A DNA stretch of 64,000 bases from Corynebacterium mycetoides (GTDB taxonomy: Bacteria > Actinomycetota > Actinomycetes > Mycobacteriales > Mycobacteriaceae), in contig NZ_LT629700.1 in NCBI RefSeq assembly GCF_900103625.1, positions 1,302,001-1,366,000 of the forward strand. Reading direction: 5' to 3'. Numbering within the stretch: position 1 is the first letter of the stretch; each line of letters opens with the position of its first letter. Below, in pieces: positions 9,670 to 21,324 of this stretch. The notes below the pieces were generated by a model. The model saw only the letters and a program-made list of their open reading frames with translations. It made no database searches and was not told where the DNA came from. The position numbers and the translations under genes were made by a program.

Positions 9670-10284
9670 TTAGCGTGCGAAATGCTCGCTGACGGTCTCG
9701 ACGCGGCCGTCGGCAAGGCTGTACCTGGCGGCAACCACGCCGATGGTGCCGTCGGCCGCCCCGTCCTGGAGTGCGGGAATACGGTCGATCAGGTGCTGCG
9801 CGGTGATGCGGGCGTGCTCGCGCTCGACATCGTCACGCTCGCCCTTGCCGTGGCCCTTCGCCCAAATGACGGAGGGGGCGATCTTTTCCACGAACACGCG
9901 CTGCAGCCCGAGCGGGACCTCGGCCTGCTCCACCGCCGTGTAGGCCGCGCCGATGGCGCCGCACGCCTCGTGGGAGAGCACGATGACCAGCTTCACGCCG
10001 AGGCTGGACACGGCGAAGTCGACGGAGCCGGAGACCGCCGCGTCCACACAGCCGCCGGCGGTGCGGATGACGAACATGTCGCCGAGGCCGGCGTCGAAAA
10101 GCAATTCGACGGGCACCCGCGAGTCGGAGCAGGCGAGCACCGCTGCGACGGGTGCCTGGCCGTCGCGAAGCTCGAGGCGGCGCTCGACGGTGCTGTTGGG
10201 GTGCAGGACGTTGTCGGTGGCGAAGCGGTCGTTGCCACTTAGCAGCGTCTCCCACACCTGGGCGGGAGTGGTGGTGTCAGTCAT
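9670..10284 (-). CDS. beta-class carbonic anhydrase
   Basis: A 204-residue zinc enzyme interconverting CO2 and bicarbonate, corresponding to M. tuberculosis canB. The zinc ligands and partner residues are visible as ACSDSRV (Cys plus the Asp-Arg dyad) and SHEACGA (His and Cys). ATG at 10284 (MTDTTTPAQ) is preferred to a longer frame because it matches family starts. That start codon faces, and overlaps in opposite polarity, a possible ATG of the divergent mutY gene, so the two promoters must interleave. Confidence 0.93.
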   Translation of the reverse strand: MTDTTTPAQVWETLLSGNDRFATDNVLHPNSTVERRLELRDGQAPVAAVLACSDSRVPVELLFDAGLGDMFVIRTAGGCVDAAVSGSVDFAVSSLGVKLVIVLSHEACGAIGAAYTAVEQAEVPLGLQRVFVEKIAPSVIWAKGHGKGERDDVEREHARITAQHLIDRIPALQDGAADGTIGVVAARYSLADGRVETVSEHFAR

Positions 10285-10306
10285 GGCAACTATTGTGGCA
10301 CTTATT

Positions 10307-11170
10307 GTGAGCATCCAGACGAAGGTGAGCGACTTTTACCGCGAAAACGCCCGTGACCTGCCGTGGCGGCGGCCCGGCACGACCGCGTGGGGCGTGCTGC
10401 TCAGCGAGGTGATGAGCCACCAGACCCCGGTCGCCAGGGTCGCGCCGGTGTGGGAGGAGTGGATCGACCGCTGGCCCACCCCGGCGGCGTTCGCCGCGGC
10501 CGGCCCCGACGAGGTGCTGCGCGCCTGGGGGTCGCTGGGGTACCCGCGCCGCGCGCTGCGCCTTCTCGAGTGCGCGCGCACGCTTGTCGACGCCCACGGT
10601 GGCGAGGTGCCGCGCGACGTAGATACGCTCCTCACATTGCCCGGCATCGGTGCGTACACCGCGCGCGCCGTCGCCTGCTTCGCCTACGGCGCCAACGTCG
10701 CCGTAGTGGACACGAACGTGCGCCGGGTCTACGCCCGCGCCGTTGCCGGGACGTTCCTGGGCGCGCCGCGGGCCGGCGAGATCGACGACGTCGCCGCGCT
10801 GCTTCCCGCGACCGACGGGCCCGTGTTCTCCGCCGGGCTGATGGAACTCGGAGCGCGCGTGTGCACCGCCGCCAACCCCGCGTGCGACCAGTGCCCGATC
10901 ATTGCGGAGTGCGCCTGGGTGGCGGCGGGAAGGCCGGCCCCGAGTGCCGGGGAGCTAGCGCGCAGGAAGGTGCAGAAGTTCGCCGGCACCGACCGCCAGG
11001 TGCGCGGGAAAATCATGAAGGTCCTGCGGGAGGCCGACGCGCCCGTGCCCCAGTCGGCCATCGACCTGGTGTGGGCGGACGCGGCCCAGCGCTCCCGCGC
11101 CCTCTACTCCCTGCTTGACGACGGCCTCGCCGCCCAGGATGCAAACGGCTACTTCCACTTGCCCCGGTAG
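10307..11170 (+). CDS. mutY: A/G-specific adenine glycosylase
   Basis: A ~287-residue base-excision repair enzyme that removes adenine opposite 8-oxoguanine. The catalytic Glu lies in LLSEVMSHQTPVARV, the helix-hairpin-helix in LLTLPGIGAYTARAV, the catalytic Asp in VVDTNVRRV, and the 4Fe-4S cluster ligands follow C-x6-C-x2-C-x5-C (CTAANPACDQCPIIAEC). The usual MutT-like C-terminal domain seen in E. coli is absent or minimal, as in many actinobacteria. The start is uncertain: in-frame ATG 10283, GTG 10307 and GTG 10325 are all possible. The 3' end overlaps the convergent DUF4236 gene by 22 bases. Confidence 0.9.
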   Translation: MSIQTKVSDFYRENARDLPWRRPGTTAWGVLLSEVMSHQTPVARVAPVWEEWIDRWPTPAAFAAAGPDEVLRAWGSLGYPRRALRLLECARTLVDAHGGEVPRDVDTLLTLPGIGAYTARAVACFAYGANVAVVDTNVRRVYARAVAGTFLGAPRAGEIDDVAALLPATDGPVFSAGLMELGARVCTAANPACDQCPIIAECAWVAAGRPAPSAGELARRKVQKFAGTDRQVRGKIMKVLREADAPVPQSAIDLVWADAAQRSRALYSLLDDGLAAQDANGYFHLPR

Positions 11171-11319
11171 TTCAGCCCGCCGGGCAGGTTGACCCACACG
11201 CCGCCGCGCGAATTCACCGTCACGGGGCCGACCTTGGTGGACACGGACCCGCCGGACGTGGACAGGTTGAGCCAGGAGTTCTTGCCCAGCTTCTTCTTCT
11301 GGCGGAAGTAGATTCCCAT
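11149..11319 (-). CDS. DUF4236 small protein
   Basis: A 56-residue protein missed by length filters. It begins MGIYFRQKKKLGKNSW and continues NLSTSGGSVSTKVGPVTVN, then RGGVWVNLPGGLNYRGKWK. This is the family pattern of DUF4236: an MG-(I/F)-x-F-R-(K/R) start followed by Lys-Leu-Gly, a Leu-Asn-x-Ser-x-Ser-Gly core and a glycine-rich end. Its function is not known. It overlaps the mutY 3' end by 22 bases and its start lies 58 bases from the divergent ZIP transporter start, so it occupies the whole mutY-ZIP gap. Confidence 0.7.
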   Translation of the reverse strand: MGIYFRQKKKLGKNSWLNLSTSGGSVSTKVGPVTVNSRGGVWVNLPGGLNYRGKWK

Positions 11320-11377
11320 GTGGCTATCCTATCCGGCTCGTGCGCGGGGCACGGTGGAGCGCCTACACTGCGTTGGC

Positions 11378-12190
11378 GTGAACATTGGAACGACCTTTGA
11401 CGCCTCGGCGGTGGCGGTGGCGTTTACCATCACGCTGCTCGCGGGCATCTCCACCGGCATCGGCGGCGTCCTGGTGGCGCTGAAATCCAATCCGTCGAAC
11501 CGCTTCCTCGCGGGCTCCCTCGGCTTTTCCGCGGGCGTGATGATCTACATCTCGCTCATGGAGCTCCTGCCCGGCGGAATTGACGACCTCGCGGGAGTCT
11601 ACGGCGACCGCGGCGACCTGTACGGGGTCCTCGCCTTCTTCGGGGGCGTGCTGCTCATCGCCGTGATCGACCGGCTGGTGCCCGAGCCCATCAACCCGCA
11701 CGAGTTCCCGGACGAGGGAGGCCGCCTGCAAGCGAGCACGACGATGATGCGCGCCGGCCTGCTGACGGGCGTGGCCATCGCCATCCACAATTTCCCGGAG
11801 GGCTTAGCCACCTTCATCGCCGCGCTGGGCGACCCGACGCTGGCGCTGCCCATCGCTGTGGCCATCGCGGTGCACAACATTCCGGAGGGCATCGCCGTGG
11901 CCGCCCCGCTGCGGGAAGCCACCGGAAAAAAGTGGAGGGCCGCGGGCTGGGCAACGCTCTCCGGCCTTGCCGAACCTCTGGGCGCGGCCATCGGTTTCTT
12001 GCTGCTCATGCCGTTTATGGGGCCGGCGACCCTCGGCCTGGCATTCGCCGCCGTGGCGGGAATCATGGTGTTCATCAGCTTTGACAAGCTCCTCCCGAGC
12101 GCGATCGCGACCGGCGCCCACCACCACTGCGTCTACGGGGTCATCGCGGGCATGGCGCTGATGGCGGGCAGCCTCATCGCGCTCAACTGA
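11378..12190 (+). CDS. zupT: ZIP-family metal (zinc) transporter, ZupT-like
   Basis: A 270-residue eight-helix ZIP importer for zinc and related divalent cations. The two signature metal-site helices appear as AIHNFPEGLATF and AVHNIPEGIAVA, and the first helix has the GGVLVAL pattern typical of the ZupT branch. GTG at 11378 (VNIGTTFDASAV) gives the conserved length; the upstream ATG extension is arginine-rich shadow. The cytosolic loop between helices 3 and 4 is short (EPINPHEFPDEGG). No Zur box could be recognised by eye upstream. Confidence 0.9.
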   Translation: MNIGTTFDASAVAVAFTITLLAGISTGIGGVLVALKSNPSNRFLAGSLGFSAGVMIYISLMELLPGGIDDLAGVYGDRGDLYGVLAFFGGVLLIAVIDRLVPEPINPHEFPDEGGRLQASTTMMRAGLLTGVAIAIHNFPEGLATFIAALGDPTLALPIAVAIAVHNIPEGIAVAAPLREATGKKWRAAGWATLSGLAEPLGAAIGFLLLMPFMGPATLGLAFAAVAGIMVFISFDKLLPSAIATGAHHHCVYGVIAGMALMAGSLIALN

Positions 12191-12285
12191 CGGAACCTGC
12201 TTTGCGCGATACGCCGGGGGCATCCCCTGATCAAAATTCGCTGATTTTGCCCCCGAAACTTAGTGGTTTTACTAACGTAACAAAA

Positions 12286-13635
12286 ATGAATCTCCGCCCC
12301 CGCCTCAGCACGGCCGCAGCCGCCGCAGCTCTCGCGCTCAGCGTGGTCGCCGCGCCCTCAGCCTCGGCCCAAAGCTCCGTCAACCCGAGCCCGCAGCAGC
12401 TTGTCGACGGCGTCGCGCACGCCGCCACAACTGCCGCAGACTCCCTCTTGCACGGCTACGACCCCTTCTACGACGAGCCCGTTGCCGACCTCGGCGCGCC
12501 CGGCACGCTGCTGCGCACCCAGGACGCCCCCCACCTGCTCAACGTCCTCGGCCCCGACTTCCCCGGCTCCGCCACGAAGATTCTCTACACCTCCACCACC
12601 GTCCACGGGCAGGCCGTGGCCACTTCCGGGTTCGTCATCGAACCCGCCAACCCCTGGCAGGGCGAAGGTCCGACCCCGACCATCGTCTTCGCGCCCGGCA
12701 CCCGCGGGGCGGGCGACGCCTGCGCCCCCTCGCGCGGGCCGTGGTTCACAGCCCGGATCGATGCGACGAAGCCCGCGGCCAGTCTGAACTACGAGCTCGG
12801 CTCCTACTACGCCGCCAGCCTGCTGGGGATGCGCGTGGTTGTGGTGGACTACATCGGGCTGGGAACCCCCGGGGCGCACACCTACGTGCTTCACGACGAG
12901 GAGGGCCACGCGATGCTCGACGCCGCGCGCGCCGTGGTCCCGTCCGGCGACCCCGTCGGGTTCTACGGCTACTCCCAGGGCGGGGGCGCCGCCGCGGCCG
13001 CGGCCGAAATGCACCCGACGTACGCGCCGGAGCTCAACATCAAGGGCACGTTCGCGGGCGCTCCCCCCGCAGACCTCCTGGCCACCATCGACGGCGTGGA
13101 CACCTCTCTCATCGCCGCCGTTCTGGGCTACGCAGCCAACGGCTGGCTGGCGCGCTACCCCGAGTTCGAGACCCTCTTGTCCGACATCTCCAACGACCGC
13201 GGGATCGCGTTCTTTGCGGACACCGCCAACTCGTGCATCCCCGACGACGCCTTGAGGTGGGCCATGACCGACACCAGGACGCTGACCAAGGACGGCAGGT
13301 CGCTGCGAGAAGTCGTCGAGGACGCGCCCGCCATCGCGAAACTCTTCGACGACCAGAAGCTCGGCCGGGTCGCCCCGACGACACCCATCCTCGTGTCCAC
13401 CGGCGGGAACGACACGGAGGTGCCCAGCTCGCAGGTGATCGCGCTGGCGCGCGACTACTGCGCCGTCGGGGCCAACTCGACCCTGCTCAACGAGAACGTC
13501 CCCGCGTTCACGCCCGGGAAGAAGTACGCGCTCAATCACGCCGCCGGAATGTTCACGCAGGCCGCGCCGTCGTTCATCTGGATGCTCGACCGGTTCAACG
13601 GAATCCCCGCGGCGTCGAACTGCGGCACCTTCTAG
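12286..13635 (+). CDS. secreted lipase (LIP family)
   Basis: A 449-residue secreted triacylglycerol lipase of the fungal/actinobacterial LIP family, common in multiple copies in corynebacteria. The signal peptide (about 28 residues) ends ASAQ. The nucleophile elbow is GYSQGGG, the late acidic residue is in STGGNDTEVP, and a histidine is in LNHAAGMF. It starts at ATG 12286 after an AT-rich leader (GTGGTTTTACTAACG) that probably contains the promoter. A perfect bidirectional hairpin at 13658 ends the transcript. Substrates are inferred as host or environmental lipids. Confidence 0.88.
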   Translation: MNLRPRLSTAAAAAALALSVVAAPSASAQSSVNPSPQQLVDGVAHAATTAADSLLHGYDPFYDEPVADLGAPGTLLRTQDAPHLLNVLGPDFPGSATKILYTSTTVHGQAVATSGFVIEPANPWQGEGPTPTIVFAPGTRGAGDACAPSRGPWFTARIDATKPAASLNYELGSYYAASLLGMRVVVVDYIGLGTPGAHTYVLHDEEGHAMLDAARAVVPSGDPVGFYGYSQGGGAAAAAAEMHPTYAPELNIKGTFAGAPPADLLATIDGVDTSLIAAVLGYAANGWLARYPEFETLLSDISNDRGIAFFADTANSCIPDDALRWAMTDTRTLTKDGRSLREVVEDAPAIAKLFDDQKLGRVAPTTPILVSTGGNDTEVPSSQVIALARDYCAVGANSTLLNENVPAFTPGKKYALNHAAGMFTQAAPSFIWMLDRFNGIPAASNCGTF

Positions 13636-13657
13636 GCCGCCTCAACAAACACAACAA

Positions 13658-13698
13658 AACTGCCCTCCCCCCGCCGAGCTGGCGGGGGGAGGGCAGTT
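13658..13698. terminator. bidirectional terminator between lipase and clpC
   Basis: An 18-bp perfect stem (13658-13675 with 13681-13698) with a GAGCT loop sits between the convergent lipase and clpC genes. The G/C core is flanked by A and T runs, so it can serve both strands. Confidence 0.85.
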
Positions 13699-13718
13699 GT
13701 CTGCGGGGCGCTGCCGCC

Positions 13719-16499
<2,781 letters not shown>

Positions 16500-16610
16500 C
16501 AGGTAACCCCTTTTGCTGGAATGATCGTAAAAATGTTGTCCCCCACCATAACGCGCGGCTAGAACAACTCTTCCCCGTTTTCCATTTCACAAAAGGTTAT
16601 AGGCACTAAT

Positions 16611-16668
16611 CCCGCACGTCAGAGGCCATGTTCACCGTTAGCGAACACCAGGACGAACCGCGTGCGGG
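16611..16668. repeat. nested inverted repeat between ptsI and clpC
   Basis: Outer arms CCCGCACG (16611-16618) and CGTGCGGG (16661-16668) enclose a second imperfect inverted repeat, GTTCAC-CGTTA-GCGAAC (16630-16646). Read on the minus strand it follows the ptsI stop immediately and precedes the clpC promoter, so it may end the PTS transcript, act as a clpC operator, or both. There is no long T-tract. Confidence 0.45.
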
Positions 16669-16674
16669 CGGGTT

Positions 16675-18372
16675 TTAGAGCAGGTCGCGCAGAACAGGGT
16701 CCGCGATGTTGAGCACCGCGGCGCGGGCGTCTGCGGCGGTGGGGGCATCCACGGCGTAGTTGGCCATCTGGCGGCACGTGTCAAGGTCGTGCAGGCGCAG
16801 CGCGGCGCGCACCGCGCTGACCTTCCCCGGCGCCATGGACAGGGAGGTAACCCCCAGGCCCACCAGCACGAGCGCCATGAGCGGGTCGCCTCCCGCCTCC
16901 CCGCACACGCCGACCGGCTTGCCGGTCGCCGCCCCGCCCTGGCAGGTAGCGCGGATCATCGACAGTACCGCCGGCTGCCAGGGGGTGAGCAGGTGCGCCA
17001 GCTCCCCTTGCATGCGGTCGGCCGCCATCGTGTACTGGGAGAGGTCGTTGGTGCCGATGGAGGCGAAGTCCACCAGCGAGAGCAGCTGCTTCGCCCGGAT
17101 CGCCGCCGCGGGGGTTTCCACCATGATGCCCACCTTCGGAAGGCCGTGGGCGCGGGCCTTGGCCGCGAACCAGGTCGTCTCCTCCACCGTGGAGACCATC
17201 GGGGCCATCACCCACAGCTCGGCGTCCGGGACGGCCGCGCCGGCTGCCGCCAGGGCGGCCAGTTGGGCGTCGAGAAGCTCTTCGCGCGCCTGCGACAGCC
17301 GCAGCCCGCGGCGGCCCAGCGCGGGGTTTTCCTCGGGCCCGAGGTCGGCGAAGCTCAGCGGCTTGTCGGCGCCGGCGTCTAAGGTGCGCACGACCACGCG
17401 GCGGGTGCCGAAGGACCGCAGCACCGCGGTGTAGGTGTCCGTCTGTTCCTCCACGCTCGGGGCGGACTCGCGTTCAAGGAAGAGGAATTCGGTGCGGAAG
17501 AGCCCGGAGCCTTCGAGGTCCTGTGCCGCGGCCGCGGCGGCGTCGTCGGTGGTTCCGATGTTGGCGAGGAGCTTCACCCGGTGCCCGTCACGGGTCGCGC
17601 CCTCCCCGGAGGAGCCTGCCAGCGCCACGGCACGGCGGCGGGAGCGCTCGGTGAGTTCGGCGACGTCGGTCGCGCTGGGGGCGACGATGACCTCGCCGAC
17701 CCCGCCGTCGATGGCGATCTCCACCCGGGCCGCGCCTGCAAGCGCCTCGGTGACACCCTTGACCTGCACGGCCGCGGGGATGCCGAGCTGGGCGGCGAGG
17801 ATGGCGGTGTGCGAGGTGGCCCCGCCGGCCTCGGTGACGATGCCGCGCACCATAGCCGGGTCCAGCGTCGCCGTCTCGGCAGGCGCGAGGTCGTGGGCCA
17901 CGATCACCGCGGGCTCCGGGAGGTCGGGGATGCCGGGCTCTGCGACGCCGCGCAGGCGGGCGGTCGCGCGGTCGCGGATGTCGTAGAGGTCGGTGACCCG
18001 CTCCGCCATGTAGCCGCCCACCTTGCGCAGCTTGGCCGCGTACGTCTCCACTGCGTCGTGGATCGCCCGGGTCACGCCGGAGCCCTTCTTCAGCTCCTTG
18101 TCCACGCCCTTGACCAGGCCGCGGTCCGTCGCCAGCGCCGCGGTTGCTTCGAGCACCGCCTTCGAGGTTTCGGAGTTGGCGTGCCCGGCGCGCTCGCGCA
18201 GTGACGCCGCGACGTCGGCCAGCACCTCGCGCACGCGCTGGCCGTCGGCCTCCACGTCGGTGCAGGCGGGTTCGGATTCATCCACGCCCACGGCCGGGGC
18301 GACAACGGCGGCGGGGCCGGAGGCGGTTCCGGCGGCGACGCCGATTCCGTGGAGGACGAGGCGTTGAGTCAT
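16675..18372 (-). CDS. ptsI: phosphoenolpyruvate--protein phosphotransferase (PTS enzyme I)
   Basis: A 565-residue cytosolic enzyme that takes phosphate from PEP and passes it to HPr. The phospho-histidine lies in GGATSHTAI (about residue 188), the PEP site in NALGRRGLRLS-like PALGRRGLRLSQA, and the C-terminal signature has GTNDLSQYTMAADR. The ATG overlaps the bglG stop (ATGA), so it is the third gene of the EIIBCA-bglG-ptsI operon. No HPr (ptsH) gene is in the window. Placement of enzyme I in a sugar-specific operon under an antiterminator is unusual, since EI usually serves all PTS sugars. Confidence 0.95.
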   Translation of the reverse strand: MTQRLVLHGIGVAAGTASGPAAVVAPAVGVDESEPACTDVEADGQRVREVLADVAASLRERAGHANSETSKAVLEATAALATDRGLVKGVDKELKKGSGVTRAIHDAVETYAAKLRKVGGYMAERVTDLYDIRDRATARLRGVAEPGIPDLPEPAVIVAHDLAPAETATLDPAMVRGIVTEAGGATSHTAILAAQLGIPAAVQVKGVTEALAGAARVEIAIDGGVGEVIVAPSATDVAELTERSRRRAVALAGSSGEGATRDGHRVKLLANIGTTDDAAAAAAQDLEGSGLFRTEFLFLERESAPSVEEQTDTYTAVLRSFGTRRVVVRTLDAGADKPLSFADLGPEENPALGRRGLRLSQAREELLDAQLAALAAAGAAVPDAELWVMAPMVSTVEETTWFAAKARAHGLPKVGIMVETPAAAIRAKQLLSLVDFASIGTNDLSQYTMAADRMQGELAHLLTPWQPAVLSMIRATCQGGAATGKPVGVCGEAGGDPLMALVLVGLGVTSLSMAPGKVSAVRAALRLHDLDTCRQMANYAVDAPTAADARAAVLNIADPVLRDLL

Positions 18373-19220
18373 TTCTTCTTCCTTTCGGTCTCACCCAGCC
18401 GGACGATGTGCAGGCCGAGGTAGAGGATTTCATCTTCGGTCAGGGCGGTGTCGAAGCGCAGCTCGACCACCGCGGCGATCTTGCGCGCGCAGGCGATCTC
18501 GCGCGGGTAGGCGTCGACAAGCTGGCGCGTGAGGGGCGAGTGCGCGTGATCGAGTTGCTGGTTCCGGGTCAGCCGCACGAACAGGTAGCGCACGTGGGTG
18601 ATGAAGCGAGCCACGCTTATCGACGCCATGTCCAACGCTTCCCCAAGCTCCGCTTCGACGACTTCCAGCATCTGCTGGATGATCCCGGTCATGCGGTACG
18701 TGTCGGACAGGTCGCCGGTGGCGAACCCGGCGTTGACGAGGTGCAGAGCTAGGGCGGTCGCCTCGGCGTCGGGAAGCTGGGCGTCGGCGGGCTGGCGGCG
18801 GTTGACCTCGGCGAGCAGCCTCACGCTCAGGTCCCACTCGCGCGGGTAGAGGTTGATCACCTCCGAGCGCAGCAGGTACGTCGCCTCCTCCCCTGTGCGG
18901 GCGCGCCACGAGGCGTATTCCAGGTGGTCCGCAATGGCCGTGATCAAGGTCAGCTTGTCCCGCAGCTGCTCGGGGGCGCCCACCGCCTCCAGCGCGGCCG
19001 TCACCTGGGCGATGCGGTGCTCGGGCAGGTGCGCGAGCATTTCCGCGGAGTGGTCCGGGTCCCGCCCGTCGGAGGGCACGAAGACGCGCGCCACCTTGGC
19101 GTCGTCCACGACGTCGCCCCGGCGCGCGCCGAAGCCGACCCCTCTGCCCGTGACAACAACCTCGCCCTCGCCGCCACGGGCGAGCACGACGTTGTTGTTG
19201 AACACGCGCAGGATCTGCAT
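18369..19220 (-). CDS. BglG/LicT-family transcriptional antiterminator
   Basis: A 283-residue RNA-binding regulator. The N-terminal CAT domain (MQILRVFNNNVVLA, residues 1-57) binds a RAT hairpin in the leader, and two PRD domains follow, with conserved phosphorylatable histidines in HLEYASWR, ALHLVNAG, HVRYLF and LGLHIVRL contexts. When the sugar is present the dephosphorylated PRD1 and phosphorylated PRD2 allow dimerisation and antitermination. Its predicted RNA target is at 21366-21401, upstream of the EIIBCA gene that precedes it. Confidence 0.93.
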   Translation of the reverse strand: MQILRVFNNNVVLARGGEGEVVVTGRGVGFGARRGDVVDDAKVARVFVPSDGRDPDHSAEMLAHLPEHRIAQVTAALEAVGAPEQLRDKLTLITAIADHLEYASWRARTGEEATYLLRSEVINLYPREWDLSVRLLAEVNRRQPADAQLPDAEATALALHLVNAGFATGDLSDTYRMTGIIQQMLEVVEAELGEALDMASISVARFITHVRYLFVRLTRNQQLDHAHSPLTRQLVDAYPREIACARKIAAVVELRFDTALTEDEILYLGLHIVRLGETERKKK

Positions 19221-19247
19221 GTCAATTGATTCTACCGACGCGCGGCT

Positions 19248-21290
19248 CTACCTGGTCACTTCCAGGACCGGGTCGCCGGCGCCGACGGTGCCGTCCGCGA
19301 TGTCCGCGACGCCGGCCATGCTCTTGGTGTTGACCACCGTGGTGATCACCGTCGCGTCGTGGCCGGCCCTAGCGACGGCGCCGAAGTCCACGCGGGCCAG
19401 CGCATCACCCGCGCCGACCGCCTGCTTCTTGGCCACGAGCGGGGTAAAGCCCTCGCCCTTCATGTCGACGGTGTCGATGCCGATGTGCACCAGCACCTCG
19501 ACGCCGTCGTCGGTCTTGATGCCGTAGGCGTGGCCGGTCTTGGCCACCGAGATCACCGTGCCCGCCACCGGGGACACGACCGTGCCTTCGGCCGTCACCG
19601 CCGGGGTGATGCCGACCGCCGTTCCCAGCGCGCCCGACGCGAACGCCTTGTCACCCAGGGCCTCCATGGCCACCGCCTCACCGGCGATGGGGGCGAGCAG
19701 CTGCGTGGCCGCGGCCGGGGCTGCGGCCGGGGCGTCCTGCACCGGCGCTGCGGCCGGGGTTTCGGCCGGGGTTTCGGCCGGGGCGTCGGCCGGGGCGTCG
19801 ACAAGCGCCTGCGCCGCCGCCTTCTCCTCGGCCGTGCGGTAGTCGCTGAGGTAGATGAGGACGAACGCGGTGAAGAACGCCACCGCGATAGCCACGACGT
19901 ACACCCACACCGGGTTGAACACCGGGATTGTCAGCAAGGAGGTGAACACGAACGCGCTGGTCTGCACCCCGTCGAACGGGGCGGAGAGGATCGCGATGAC
20001 CACGCCGCCCGTGAAGCAGCCGACGAGCATGCGCGGGTAAATGCGCTTGAACCGCAGGTGGATGCCGTAGAGCGAGGGCTCCGAGATGCCGCCGAACAGG
20101 CCGGCCGCCAAAGCGGACCCCGCGGTCTGGCGCATCACCGTGTCGCGGTCGCGAATGGAGATCGCCAAGACGGCGGCCGTCGCGCCGAAGCAGGCGAAGT
20201 TCCACACGCCCATGGGGCCCTGGATGAAGTCGTAGCCCAGCGTCTGGATGTTGACGAGCATGAGGGCGTTGAGCGGCCAGTGCAGTCCGAGCGGGACCAG
20301 GAAGGGGTAGAGCATCGGGATGGCGATGGCGAAGATGAACGGAGCGTTGGTGTTCAAGAAGGCCAGGCCGGTGCCGATCCAGGCGCCGAGCGCGTAGCCC
20401 AGCGGGCCGATCACCAGGGCGGTGAACGGGATCATGACGAGCAGGGTGAAAAACGGCACGAACACCATGTGCACGGACGAGGGAATGACTCTCTGCAGGC
20501 CCTTGTATACAGCCGCCGCGATGGCGGCCATGATGAGCGGGACGAACACGTTGCCCGAGTAGTCAGGCAGGTACATCGGCAGCCCCATCACGGTGACGCG
20601 GGAGACCTCGGAGCCGAGCAAGGCGTTCGTCTGGGTCACCGCCTCGGGGTGCTCGGCAAGCCCGGAAAAGTCCGGGGTGAACAGGGCCAACATGACCACC
20701 GCGGGAACCCACGGGTCGATGTTGAGCTTCTTTCCGGCGTTGTAGGCCACCATGACCGGCAGGAAGAAGAACACGGAGCGCCACATGGCGTCGACGAACT
20801 GCCAGCCCGGGGTCTTAACCTCCGCGCGGAAGTCGGCCACCCCGAACGCGTCCATCACCGCGGCGAACGCGATAATCAGCGACGCCCCGAGCAGAACGCC
20901 CAGGATCGGGCGGAAGGAGTCGGAGAGGTACTCGAAGAAGGCGTCCAGCCAGGACACCTTCCCCTTCACCCGGGCGCGCTGCTCCGCCTTGATGTCGTCG
21001 GCGGAACGGGTGTCAGAGCCGGTTTGCATCTCCGGCAGCGCCTTGAGCGCGTTGTACACGTTCGCCACGTCGCCGCCGATGATGACCTGGTAGTGCGACC
21101 CGCCCTGAGGGACGGCCCCCATGACCTTCGGGACGGATTCGAGTTTGGCCTTGTCGGCCAGGGAGGCGTCGTTAAGCTCAAAGCGAAGACGCGTCGCGCA
21201 GTGGGTGAGGGAAGCGATGTTTCCGGCGCCGCCGATGCCGTCGAGAATGTCCTCGGCCTGCGACTGCAGGCTGGACGTGGAAGTGGCCAT
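19248..21290 (-). CDS. bglF: beta-glucoside-type PTS transporter EIIBCA
   Basis: A 680-residue membrane permease-kinase that imports and phosphorylates a sugar, most likely an aryl-beta-glucoside. Domain order is EIIB (phospho-Cys in LTHCATRLRF, about residue 26), EIIC with about ten helices and the signature GGISEPSLYGIHLRF, an Ala/Pro/Glu linker with APAETPAET-type repeats, and EIIA with the phospho-His in VEVLVHIGIDTV. The ATG at 21290 follows the RAT/terminator leader. BglF is favoured by the BglG partner, but trehalose or sucrose permeases of the same superfamily cannot be excluded by eye. Confidence 0.92.
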   Translation of the reverse strand: MATSTSSLQSQAEDILDGIGGAGNIASLTHCATRLRFELNDASLADKAKLESVPKVMGAVPQGGSHYQVIIGGDVANVYNALKALPEMQTGSDTRSADDIKAEQRARVKGKVSWLDAFFEYLSDSFRPILGVLLGASLIIAFAAVMDAFGVADFRAEVKTPGWQFVDAMWRSVFFFLPVMVAYNAGKKLNIDPWVPAVVMLALFTPDFSGLAEHPEAVTQTNALLGSEVSRVTVMGLPMYLPDYSGNVFVPLIMAAIAAAVYKGLQRVIPSSVHMVFVPFFTLLVMIPFTALVIGPLGYALGAWIGTGLAFLNTNAPFIFAIAIPMLYPFLVPLGLHWPLNALMLVNIQTLGYDFIQGPMGVWNFACFGATAAVLAISIRDRDTVMRQTAGSALAAGLFGGISEPSLYGIHLRFKRIYPRMLVGCFTGGVVIAILSAPFDGVQTSAFVFTSLLTIPVFNPVWVYVVAIAVAFFTAFVLIYLSDYRTAEEKAAAQALVDAPADAPAETPAETPAAAPVQDAPAAAPAAATQLLAPIAGEAVAMEALGDKAFASGALGTAVGITPAVTAEGTVVSPVAGTVISVAKTGHAYGIKTDDGVEVLVHIGIDTVDMKGEGFTPLVAKKQAVGAGDALARVDFGAVARAGHDATVITTVVNTKSMAGVADIADGTVGAGDPVLEVTR

Positions 21291-21324
21291 TGTGCCAATC
21301 CTTTCTGAAAAAGTGGCCAGGGAA

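Noticed and set aside
19359..21308. 649-residue plus-strand open frame
   Set aside because: Lies antisense to the EIIBCA gene, rich in Arg/His/Glu with no domain; shadow coding.
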